Shown here one piece after another: positions 55,381 to 64,000 of a DNA stretch of 64,000 nt (positions within the stretch are counted from its first letter, which is position 1; each line of letters opens with the position of its first letter). The position numbers and the translations under genes were made by a program. The stretch comes from Diabrotica undecimpunctata (taxonomy: Eukaryota; Arthropoda; Insecta; Coleoptera; Chrysomelidae): contig NC_092807.1 of assembly GCF_040954645.1 (NCBI RefSeq), forward strand, positions 52,047,481-52,111,480, read 5' to 3'. The notes beneath the pieces were generated by a model. That model ran no database searches, was not told the DNA's origin, and saw only the letters and a program-made list of their open reading frames with translations.

Positions 55381-55792
55381 AACTCCAATAACTCATTAAA
55401 TTTGGAAATCCGTGAAAAGTTTACAAGATGTTACGTGTGGTCTGTACTTTTGTATGGATGTGAAACTTGGACTTTAAACGCCGATATCATGAATAAAATC
55501 GAGGCGTTTGAGATGTGGTTGTATCGAAGGATACTAAAAATTCCATGGACTAGCAGAACCAGAAACGAAGGAGTTCTTCGAAGAATGGGACATCAACGAA
55601 CTCTATTAAATATTATTAAGAGGCGTAAACTAGAATATCTTGGACATATAATCAGAGAACCAAGATATGAGTTCCTTCGGCTAATTCTCAACGGTAAAAT
55701 CGAAGGAAAGAAATGGATAGGACGGAAGAAACTCTCTTGGTTGAGGAATTTGCGGCAGTGGACAGGTTTGGATATGGCACTCTAAGAAGAAG
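55381..55792 (+). mobile_element. AGA-tailed LINE, strongly 5'-truncated
   Basis: 412-base insertion between duplications AAAAGTAAAAT (55370-55380 and 55793-55803). It carries one intact C-terminal frame, 55402-55785: FTRCYVWSVLLYGCETWTLN, KIEAFEMWLYRRILKIPWTS, GVLRRMGHQRTLLNIIKRRK, LEYLGHIIREPRYEFLRLIL, GRKKLSWLRNLRQWTGLDM; then the tail TAAGAAGAAG. The undamaged frame and exact duplications indicate recent insertion. Confidence 0.92.
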
Positions 55793-55803
55793 AAAAGTAA
55801 AAT

Positions 55804-56315
55804 TGTGGCTTATTCCCAAGAAAAAAAAAGGAAATTCTATTTTATTCTATAGTCGGACAATTTTCAATTAAAGGTGATTAATCTACAAATTGAACTAAAC
55901 AGTAGCGGCAAACATGTAAAATGTCAGCAGTAAATTCTTACCGGGGTTATTTTTATTGTGTATGCTTCGCCTATGTAAATAAGTGAAAAAGTAAGATAAT
56001 TCCCATAAAATTTGCCCCCGTAATAATATAAATTGGTGCGATTCACGAGTGTATAGTGAGACAAGTTCATTGAATAGTTTAAAACATCGGCAAACTTATC
56101 AATATTTTGCTGGTCTATATATATTTACGTTCTTAGAAAGAATGGGAATGAGAGAAATATGATATTTTCGTTTATTCCTTCCACATTTTATATGTGCATA
56201 GGCGTAGTGTGTTCTATTTCTTGGAAATATTTATTAAATAGATTTTATTATTAACTTTAAAATAGTTTTTAGGTAAGTAAAGTAAATCTGAGGCAAGTTT
56301 ATTCTTTATATAGTA
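55804..56315. other. no gene recognised
   Basis: AT-rich; no frame or repeat recognised. Confidence 0.35.
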
Positions 56316-57090
56316 TTAACCCATTAACGGCCGCTCAATATACAAAGAGAAATTTGATAATTAATTTGTTAGATTGGATTAAAAACACATAAATTAAGAC
56401 TAATTTACAACCAAAAAGATTTTTTTCTAATTTTCAAGGAAAACAGTATAATTTTTAATAAAGGAACATATTGTATCTACAAATGTAAATTCAATTTTAA
56501 GGTGAAAATTTTCGAAACATTCGGGGTGTAGATGCATTCTACACCTTTTACATAAATGAATAGTACATTACTTTTGCACATCTTACATTCTTGCACTATC
56601 GTCTCTTTTTGTAATGTGGCCGATATTGTCGAATCTGGTTTCTTCTAATAAAGCAAATTTAGATTGAAAAAACACTTCAATATATGACTTGCTTCCATGG
56701 TTGGCTTTTATATTGTCTAAATATCAATCACACTGATGTTGAATTACTACTGAGCACGAAAGAGTATCTGTTGTTACAACTTGAGGCAAATTTGGATTTA
56801 CTATTTTTGCCTGGTTTTTTCTTTGCACGTTTTATCTGTGGTTCAGAGGAATATCATAATCATAATCGTCAGAATTCCCAATCACTTGTATTTCATATGT
56901 ACCTGCAATATCCGATTTTATTGATTCTTCACAAATAATATTATCATCAATGTCTTCTACATCAGAAACTTTCTAATCTAATCTCGGCGGCAAATAAACC
57001 ACATTAAGTGAGTCAGCATTTTCACAATCGGAGTCTTCTTCTAACAAAGCTATTAACTTTTTAGTAGTTAGTGTCATCTTCATTTCATAT
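56316..57090 (-). mobile_element. piggyBac remnant, internally deleted
   Basis: Minus-strand piggyBac. It ends at TTAA (56316-56319) followed by CCCATTAACGGCCGC. The N-terminal part (about 57085-56830) reads MTLTTKKLIALLEEDSDCEN, LNVVYLPPRLD, VSDVEDIDDNIICEESIKSD, AGTYEIQVIGNSDDYDYDIP. Near 56690-56500 comes the C-terminal end: LEETRFDNIGHITKRDDSAR, HLCKRCRMHLHPECFENFH, the Cys/His-rich tail. The whole catalytic core is missing. No 5' GGG-TTAA end was found. Confidence 0.75.
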
Positions 57091-57640
57091 TTCGAGAATT
57101 TACTGAAATAAACAAATGCACCACTATATAGACGCATTCACTTGATAATAGTTTAGCTTACTTCATTTTAACTTATATGAACTTCATACTATATTTTTAT
57201 ATTTATATAAACAAATAAACACAAGGAAACTTTTAAATTAAGTAAAAAAAAAACAAATATAACGTTTACAGCACACAGCAATTTTATAAATAGAGAATGA
57301 TGTATAATGAGGAGATCGTATGTTCAAATTTCAGATTGTTTAACCTAATGAAAAAATAAGTATTTTCCAAAGTTTTCTGTTTTTTCTGAAGTACTCTCTA
57401 ATAAGAATAAAATTTTACTTTAATTTGTTAGACAACTATAAGATACCTGTCAAAAGACACATGATAACTTAATAATTATATCGGTCTTAGATTTAATTTT
57501 TACGTAATTACTTATGTGTATAAATAAATAATTAAATTTTCTTTGGTACGCCTCTGCAAAATTAATAAGTGGAATCTGATTTCGTTGAAAGGTTATCGTT
57601 AAGAGCTTCGTTAAGTGCGATGTTGCCAAGTAATCACCTT
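57091..57640. other. no gene recognised
   Basis: AT-rich intron sequence. It probably includes the untraceable 5' end of the piggyBac remnant. Confidence 0.35.
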
Positions 57641-57669
57641 CAATTAAAAATTGTTTTAGTATATTTGAT

Positions 57670-57815
57670 TATACTTTGTTACGCTTTATTCCATTTTATT
57701 CTAATTTATTTTATTTTATTATATTTTACTTTATTCCATTTTACTCTCTAATTTATTTTATTATATTTTGTTTTATTTTACTTTATTCCACTTTATTCCA
57801 TTTTATTTTATTTTA
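57670..57815. repeat. degenerate TTTTA/TTCCA satellite
   Basis: About 145 bases of imperfect pentamer and decamer units (ATTTTATTTT, ACTTTATTCC). Frames through it are meaningless Phe/Ile/Leu repeats. Confidence 0.85.
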
Positions 57816-57989
57816 ATTAACACTTTTTGACCTATCGCTGGAGTTAAAATCTACCTAACAATATAATATATAATTAAAAGTGAAACTGGAACAAACCATG
57901 AAGTGGAGATATCCAGGAGTGGCTAGTATACCTGTTGAATACAAAGCACGTGGTGTTCGTGTGTATTAAGGTATAAAAAAAATTGCTCA

Positions 57990-58060
57990 TTACAAGCTTA
58001 AATTTTTATTTTAAGAAGATCTTTTCGGAATTTAATCATTACATCATCAGTTAAATAAAA
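57990..58060 (-). ncRNA. hammerhead-like core, degenerate
   Basis: Minus strand 58050-58021: CTGATGA, TGTAATGATTAAATTCC, GAAAAG. Similar to the motif at 38714-38688 (same GAAAA and ATTCC sides) but stem II has lost pairs. Probably a decayed Penelope-type terminal repeat. Confidence 0.35.
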
Positions 58061-58831
58061 AGTTGTTAAAAAACATTGTATGGCCACTTTGTAAGAACTT
58101 TCGAAGGACATCCATATTAAAATATAATTCTCATGGTTTTATCAAGGTAAATGCAATAGACTTAACTTATTGATTATTAAAAAAAAAACTGAAAATGGGG
58201 GCATCTTACATGACCCCCTGTAGCTGGTGAAGTTTGTTCGACTTACATTACCTCTGATCTGTTCTGGAGTCTTGGGCTAACTAATATAATATATGTTGTC
58301 AAGTCTCCCTTTACGAAAGGTAATTTTTGAACGTTGTCGATGGTGGTGTCAGCTTTTTGCGTTGCGTTTTCTCTTGTAAATTGTGAAGTCGTTGTATATC
58401 CACTAGGTGGACAGCTAAATTAACTAAAGTAGGATTACGTTTGTGTATGGAAAATTAAGAGATTCTACAAACTACATTAGTGACATATATTTCCATTTGA
58501 TATGTTGAAACTTCATCGTTATTATTTGGAGCCGCAATACCAAATACAGCTATGTCGTTATTTTAATCTTTTAATATTGACATTTATTTTGTTAATCATA
58601 GCTTTCTTTGTTATTCATATTATGGCGCCATCTATTAGTTATATTGCGATTTAAAATGATGGAAAACAGAAAAACTGTTTTTACGTCTTTCCGTACATTT
58701 TTTTTTTGAAAATTATCTTTAATACGAACCTTCTGATACTAACAAACACAACAAAAGAAGAATTATCTTATTTGATGCAGTCGTTCTGAAGTTATGCGCG
58801 TACAAACATTGCGGTGGTTCATTTTTATTTA
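58061..58831. other. no gene recognised
   Basis: AT-rich intron sequence next to the mariner-like element; no partner repeat seen. Confidence 0.35.
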
Positions 58832-60707
58832 TACAGTGTGTCCGTAAAGTATGGAATAAATTCGATATTTCCTAAATGAAAGACCTTTTAAAAAAAAATC
58901 TAAAACACGTCGATTTTTAAGTTTAATGTTCTACATTTTAGAATAAAACTTCATTATACAAGGTGATACACATTGAAGTGATGACGTCATCGGCTCTTTT
59001 TTTAAAGGTAACGCCCTATATCTTATTTTTTTAGATCGATAAAAATAAGCTGATTCCAAAAAAGTATAATACTAAGGGTCTAACGGATATAATTTGCAAG
59101 ATATGCGCTTAGAAAATTAATTTTTATTGCTGTCTAATATTAATAAATTATAAATAAATTATAATAAATAACTCGAAAGTAATCCAGTAATTAATACATG
59201 AGTTTATCTTAAATGTTCGAATTGTAGCCCTTGTTGTATTTGACAGTAACCCAAAAGTTGTACAAATTATTGTAGAACCTTGTTTATGGTTTCTTGAGAA
59301 ATATTGTTTATTTCTTCACGAATTCTTGTTTATAAGTCTTCAATATTTGCAGGTTTTGTTTTATAAACAACATTCTTCAAATGACCCCACATAAAATAAT
59401 TCAAAGGATTGAGGTCTGGCCACCTCGCTGGCCATTCAATATGTCCACGTCTTCCAATCCACCTGTTCGGAAAAATTTCGTTTAGGTACCTTCTAACATC
59501 TGCAGCATAATGTTGCAACCATAAACTTTCATCAAAACCTCCAGGATTAATTCTACTGGGGAATAAATTAACTAAAGTAGGTACGAGATACCCTCTTAAA
59601 AACTGAAGGTATGCTGGTTCGTTTAAATTACCTACGAAAAAGTAGGGTCCGATGATTCTATTTCTTACAATGCCAGCCCATACGTTTACCTTTTGCGGGT
59701 ATTGTGTATGATGTTCCCGCATCCAGTTGGGGTTTTCTTTTGACCAGTATCTACAATTCTGACGGTTGACCTCGCCATTTAATGTGAATGTAGCCTCATC
59801 AGAAAAAATAATATTTTGAACCAAGACAGGGTTTCAGTGGCAGTTATCCATCATTGTTTCGAAAAATTGTATTCTTTTATCTGGATCATCCTCGTTTAAT
59901 TCCTGTACAAGTGTGCATCTAAAGGGGTGCCATTTTTTAAGTTTTATTACTTTGTGTACCGTTATTTTGCAAACATCGAGATCACGACTAACTTTACGAA
60001 CAGAAGTGTGCGCATCTTCTTCAAAAGCAAGTAGAACATCTAATGTTGTATCATAATTTACAGAGGGACGACCTGATTTGCGTGCATTTTCAACCGTACC
60101 AGTTTCTCTAAATTTCTTTTCAATCTTACTTACTGTTGACTGCGTTATGGGTCTTTCTGGATATTTATCATTAAATAAATTACACACTTCCATCTGAGTT
60201 CGCGATTTGTCTCCATACTCAATCATCATGAGTATTTCAATTATTTGCTTGACACTCAAATGCATTTCTACTTCAAATTAATTCTAAGCAATAATACAGA
60301 ACATTCAAGAATTAATACAATTATTGTACTACTTAATTGTTATTGAACGTTATTTAAAATAATTACATTTCACTAAAAACTAGTAGTAGGCTACTTTTTG
60401 GAATTGACAATAAATAATTTATTTTCTAAGCGCATATCTTTTAAATTATATCCAGTAGACCCCGAGTATTATACTTTCTGGAATCAGATAATTTTTATCT
60501 ATCTAAAAATTTCATAAAATATAGGGTGTTACATTAAAAAAAAGAGCCGATGACGTCATCATCTTAATGTGTATCATCTTTTATAATGAAATTTTGTTGT
60601 AGAATGTAGAACATTAAACTTAAAAATAGACGTGTTTTAGATTTTTTTAAAAATGCTTTTCATTTAGGAAATATCGAATTTATTCCATACTTTACGAACA
60701 CACTGTA
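58832..60707. mobile_element. mariner-like element with TA duplications
   Basis: Element 58834-60705 between TA dinucleotides (58832-58833, 60706-60707). Ends are inverted copies of CAGTGTGTCCGTAAAGTATG and its extension TAAATTCGATATTTCC; inverted similarity continues for about 200 bases (TGATGACGTCATCGGCTCTT appears in both arms). Same family as 6346-7864, but longer and with a nearly complete transposase. Confidence 0.93.
59330..60265 (-). pseudogene. mariner-like transposase with one TGA and lost Asp
   Basis: Minus-strand protein of about 310 codons, starting at 60265 (HLSVKQIIEILMMIEYGDKS; an ATG is at about 60262). N-terminal helix-turn-helix followed by PITQSTVSKIEKKFRETGTV, SGRPSVNYDTTLDVLLAFEE and VRKVSRDLDVCKITVHKVIK (second helix-turn-helix). 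A TGA at about 59834 breaks the frame where the copy at 7.2 kb has CGA. It continues with [19 protein letters not shown] (first Asp), [20 protein letters not shown], then [20 protein letters not shown] where the usual QQDGAPPHY with the second Asp is shortened, and [20 protein letters not shown], which includes the last Asp. The missing Asp and the TGA mean it cannot catalyse. Confidence 0.88.
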
Positions 60708-61235
60708 TAGATTAATAAAATATAAATAAATATCATTTGATAGTAAATTTAACTATTATATAAAATAGGACGTTTAAAAATAATATTTGAGTATAGTTTG
60801 AAAGGAATATATTAAAGATAAAAATATATTATGATGACTAGAAACGAATTGACGAATAGGAGTTAATCGATGCGAAAACCGTTATTTCATGACGCTACTC
60901 ATGACGTCGTCTTGTGGCGCTTCTTCCGTGACGCTCGCCTTAACATTTTACTATAGAGAAAAAGTAATACCATGCTAGTAGGTATAGAAGCTTTGCTTTA
61001 AAACGAAAACCAACAAACTTTACTATCCTACACTGCTTTAAACTGCAGCAGAGTAGAACTCGACGGGAGACATGACACTTTGGTAATGTGGAGTGGATAC
61101 GAGTACGAATTAGCTATATTTTAAACCATATTTTAAACCATATTACAAAAAACAAATGTTTTAAGAGTATAAGTAAGTCCACATTAAAAAATGTGGACAT
61201 TCAGTGTAAAAAACAAAAAAAAAATAAACACTTAC
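60708..61235. other. no gene; contains a repeat copy
   Basis: Intron between the mariner element and host exon a. 61036-61122 is the inverted partner of 50897-50987 (CTGCAGCAGAGTAGAACTC, GAGACATGACA). Otherwise unassigned. Confidence 0.5.
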
Positions 61236-62435
61236 CTTTTCGACATTGGTCATTGTTTATAAAATCAAATGATGTGTGTGAAATATCGGAATTAATTGAT
61301 TCTGCCCTAGAATTAGAATTTTCTAAAGAAAAGTTGTCGACATTAAGTTGTACAATATCATTTATTACAGGTGATTTTTCAATATCTGTCTCATCGGAAT
61401 CGCTAGAACTCTTATTGGTCGTCTGATGATTATTGTCATCTTCAGCGGTAGCAGAATCTCTTGTATTTGAAATTTCCTCAGGAACTACTTGAACATTGAG
61501 ATCAGTATCCGAATCAAAATTGTCATCTATTTGTGGGTCACTTGTACTTGAAGAATCATTCTCAATATAATTTTCACTTTCTTTGGCTGTAAATTTGTCA
61601 CACGGGCTTTTTTTGGAATTATTATCTTCTCCTCTTTCGGAATCTCTTTCGTTTTCTTCGTCTGAGGAAACACGCTGAGTTTCTACGGAATAAACATTGT
61701 AATAATCATCGTCATCGTTATTATCAATATTCTTTTCTTCAGACGTCAAACTAGTACGTGGTAACTGTTCTGATTGTACTGGGTCATTAACTACCGATCC
61801 ATTTTCGTTACCTGTAGTACATCCTTGAGATGTGTTATCTTCTTTTATATCCTCTGATACAATTTCAACACTTGAATTAAAGTATTCTTCAAAGGAAGTA
61901 ACGTCCATTAGCTCATCGGTAGTACGTCTTTTGGTAAAATTTGTAGGCGATTTCATTATTTTCTCAAAATCTTCAGTAGTTACTTTGTCTACACTATCTA
62001 TATTCAAATACCGTTCTTCAGTTTTATTATTGATATCATCGGAAGAGCTGATTTTTATTTTACGTTCTGGTGATTTACAATTCGAGGTTGATGGTAGGTT
62101 TTTGTGCAATTGATCATTACTAATATTAGATATTGAATTTTCATTTTTCTGTATTAAATTATTTTGATTTTTTACATCTTCTTTGTCCCTTTTAGGTGTA
62201 CTAATCTCCTGAATACTTTCTGTATTTTTATCTTCCATCTCTACATCGACAGGTACAGTCTTTGTCTGAACTAAACTTTTAGCAATAGGTAAAGGTGTAC
62301 TGGTTTTCCGCACTATCTTTTGAGTAGGAACGGAGTAGAAATCATCGGATTCTTCGTTTTCATCCTTTATCAATACAACCATGTTTTCATCGCTAATCCT
62401 TCCGTTTGATTGTTCCGACGTTGGTTTAGAAGAAT
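61236..62435 (-). CDS. host gene exon a, large acidic exon (MDC1/Mu2-like?)
   Basis: 1200-bp internal exon on the minus strand. Acceptor atatttttag before 62435; donor gtaagt after 61236. Two start bases, 399 codons without a stop, one final G: phase 1 on both sides. The ATG at 62382 is internal, not a start. The protein is very rich in Ser, Asp, Glu, Asn. Motifs: DDFYSVPTQKIV near the start and DDYYNVYSVETQRV near 61690, two related acidic-aromatic T-Q units; SSDDINNKTEER; FDSDTDLNVQ (about 61525-61490) and SSDSDETDIEKS (about 61400-61365), which look like SDT casein kinase 2 motifs. SDT and TQ repeats in an acidic chain are known from MDC1 and fly Mu2, which carry FHA and BRCT domains at their ends; here those would be outside the window. 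No TE relation seen. Confidence 0.8.
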
Positions 62436-62605
62436 CTAAAAATATTCAGAAATATAATACGATACCTACAATGATTAACACAATTATTAGTAGAAAATAA
62501 TGATACATATACACATTAGTGCAACTCGAAATGTTTACTGTGATGTAAGTTCGTTTTTGTCTTGTAACTATATCTTCGGAATGGTATCCATATAATGGTG
62601 AGTAT
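62436..62605. other. host intron upstream of exon a
   Basis: Short intronic stretch between the exon a acceptor and the LTR start; no content recognised. Confidence 0.4.
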
Positions 62606-62921
62606 TGTTACAATTCCGTAAGATCTATTCCACACAGAAAAAGTCCTTTGACGAAAATGAAGAAATATTAAAAACCAAGAATGTTCGAGATGTCATCGAA
62701 AAATTTTGAAATGTCTCGTAATATCTGGAACGTCATAAAATGTATATAAACACAGGAAGCTGACAAGTTAAGTAACACTAGTAATTGAGTTCTAATGGAA
62801 GCAAATAAAAAAGAAGAAATAATTCAGTTTTTGCAGAGTTGTTATTGAGTTAAAAGTTGATAGCAAGTATTTTAACATTGTTTGCTGTTTTAAACAAAAG
62901 TGTTTTTAAAGAAGTACAACA
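62606..62921 (+). repeat. LTR (tentative)
   Basis: About 316 bases starting TGTTACAATTCC and ending GTACAACA, with a TATA-like box (TGTATATAAACACA near 62740), followed by TTGGTAACAGCGGCGGGAA, which has the look of a primer-binding site. No second LTR in the window. Confidence 0.55.
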
Positions 62922-62963
62922 TTGGTAACAGCGGCGGGAATAAGAGATATTAAGTAATTGTAA

Positions 62964-63183
62964 ATGGTTAATACAAGATCTATTGAATTTGATAAACAAT
63001 GGGAAAGGAATAGGGGAAGGGTAGGCAAGAAGAGAAAAAATTTAGACAAGAAGAGGAAGAGAAGCGAAGGCAAGAAGAGAAAAAAAAGGAGAGAGAGGCG
63101 TTGGCAAGAAAAGGAAGAGAAAAAGTGTAACGATTTAAAAAAAACTTATTGTTTTAATTCACGTATTTCAAATTGCATTTAAT
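62964..63183 (+). pseudogene. gag-like start of LTR element (tentative)
   Basis: Frame of 72 codons beginning MVNTRSIEFDKQWERN just downstream of the LTR and primer-binding-like sequence, followed by a very Lys/Arg/Glu-rich stretch. MVNTRS-type starts are frequent in insect gypsy gag proteins. The basic repeat is probably an expansion of GAAGAGAAAA units and the rest of gag is absent. Confidence 0.4.
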
Positions 63184-64000
63184 TCAGAAAGCAGTAACTT
63201 ATGCGACCTTGCATAAGGCGCCGTCTGCTTATAAATTTGAACATTAGTTTTTTATTATAAACATTTAAATTGCGAAAAAGAAAGCCTATCCTAGGTATTT
63301 ATTTGTATAAGTTTTAATAACAGCAGCCGCGTCCTCTTTAAACTGTTTTCTCTGTAAGGGTTGCGCCTATTACAATAAACAAAATCGAATCATTTCTTTG
63401 CAATGAAAACTCTCGCTAAGAGAATTAAAAATGATTACGACGCATTGACACATGCCTCTTTCAGATACCTCTAAATTAGACCAATCGCTGGGTAATAGAA
63501 TTCGTCATGAAAGCGGGGATTTTTGTTTGAACAGCAAAAATCATACATTTATGAGAAATATTCTGTATTTTCTATTCTGTAATTTCTATATTAATCTAAA
63601 AATCATGCATTATCAGTCCAGCTTCTTTCGTCAGTACTATTTGTCATAAATATATATAAAATGTTTGCTGGACTGGCCTATCATTTGTTTTTGTGAATTG
63701 GTCGTTTATTTATCAGTCTGGCCAAATCCATACCTAGGGAGATTAAATATTAATTAACAAATTATTTTATGTGTATATGGTTACCACATGTACACAATAC
63801 ATATTGTTTTAGTGGTTTAAATTAATGGTTTATTAAAAGTGTCGTTGATAAATTAGAGCAAACAAAGTAGGTTTAAATATTGGCCACGTAATGTGTTCAT
63901 GAGATAGTGCTAAGAGATTATTTTTGAAAAGGGCGTGTTAGCAAATATCCTGGTTTAATCCAACCTCGTACTAAAGAATTTTATTGCGCATTTCTCTACA
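63184..64000. other. no gene recognised
   Basis: Intron toward the next upstream host exon, which is not in the window. A 9-base inverted pair (CAGTCCAGC / GCTGGACTG) near 63617-63676 is the only symmetry seen. Confidence 0.35.

Noticed and set aside
57569..57751. 60-codon frame ending in Phe/Leu/Ile repeats
   Set aside because: Runs through the degenerate TTTTA satellite.
61832..62113. Plus-strand frame inside exon a
   Set aside because: Antisense shadow of the acidic exon.
63617..63676. CAGTCCAGC / GCTGGACTG hairpin
   Set aside because: Nine-base arms with a 40-base loop are expected by chance in this length.

Overview
The window looks like a TE-rich insect genome, probably a beetle (low confidence on the order). 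It is AT-rich and has eight long (AT)n tracts. It holds many non-LTR retrotransposons with tails like those common in insects, plus piggyBac, hAT, Tc1/mariner/IS630, Tigger/pogo, Ty3/gypsy and Penelope-like elements. Nothing prokaryotic is present: no operons, CRISPR, rRNA or tRNA.

The backbone is one host gene on the minus strand, larger than the window. Six exons can be read between good splice sites: 62435-61236, 23649-23593, 20118-20062, 15631-15557, 9910-9535 and 3923-3750. All five internal junctions are phase-compatible, and together the exons give about 646 codons of an acidic, Ser/Asp/Glu/Asn-rich protein. SDT-type and T-Q motifs suggest, but do not prove, the acidic middle of an MDC1/Mu2-like DNA-damage mediator. 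Two 57-bp exons (20 kb and 23.6 kb) are copies of each other with shared intron flanks. Nearly everything else lies in introns of 3.5 to 37.6 kb made of mobile DNA.

Layout: 1-3.7 kb hAT and piggyBac remnants; 4-9 kb LINE pieces and a Tc1/IS630-like transposon interrupted by a mariner-like one; 10-15.4 kb LINE fragments and a TIR transposon (12.06-13.93 kb) encoding an RNase H-like protein with an S-D-S-C-T-G-Q-N-R-N motif; 15.85-18.68 kb a young LINE with a 930-codon open frame and 16-bp target duplication; 19-25.3 kb LINE pieces, an IS630-like transposase with a single stop, and a mariner-like element in an (AT)n tract; 25.3-29.3 kb LINE and gypsy LTR/pol pieces. From 30.7 to 38.4 kb a piggyBac element was split by three later insertions: a second copy of the RNase H-like TIR transposon, an internally deleted LINE and an RNase H-bearing LINE. 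At 38.6-41 kb there are LINE tails and a Penelope-type ribozyme-like fragment; at 41.3-43.3 kb a Tigger element inside (AT)n; at 43.4-50.3 kb a 420-bp foldback, a large inverted pair of repeats and a Penelope-like element between two (AT)n tracts; at 51-55.1 kb a THAP-like remnant and a 3.2-kb LINE inserted in a hairpin element; and at 55.4-60.7 kb a LINE tail, a piggyBac remnant and a mariner-like element with TA duplications. The last kilobases hold the largest host exon and an LTR/gag fragment.

The most promising points are (1) the two TIR transposons of the RNase H-like family, with TA target duplications and iterated subterminal motifs; (2) the giant-intron gene with exon duplication; and (3) several hammerhead-ribozyme-like cores tied to Penelope-type repeats.
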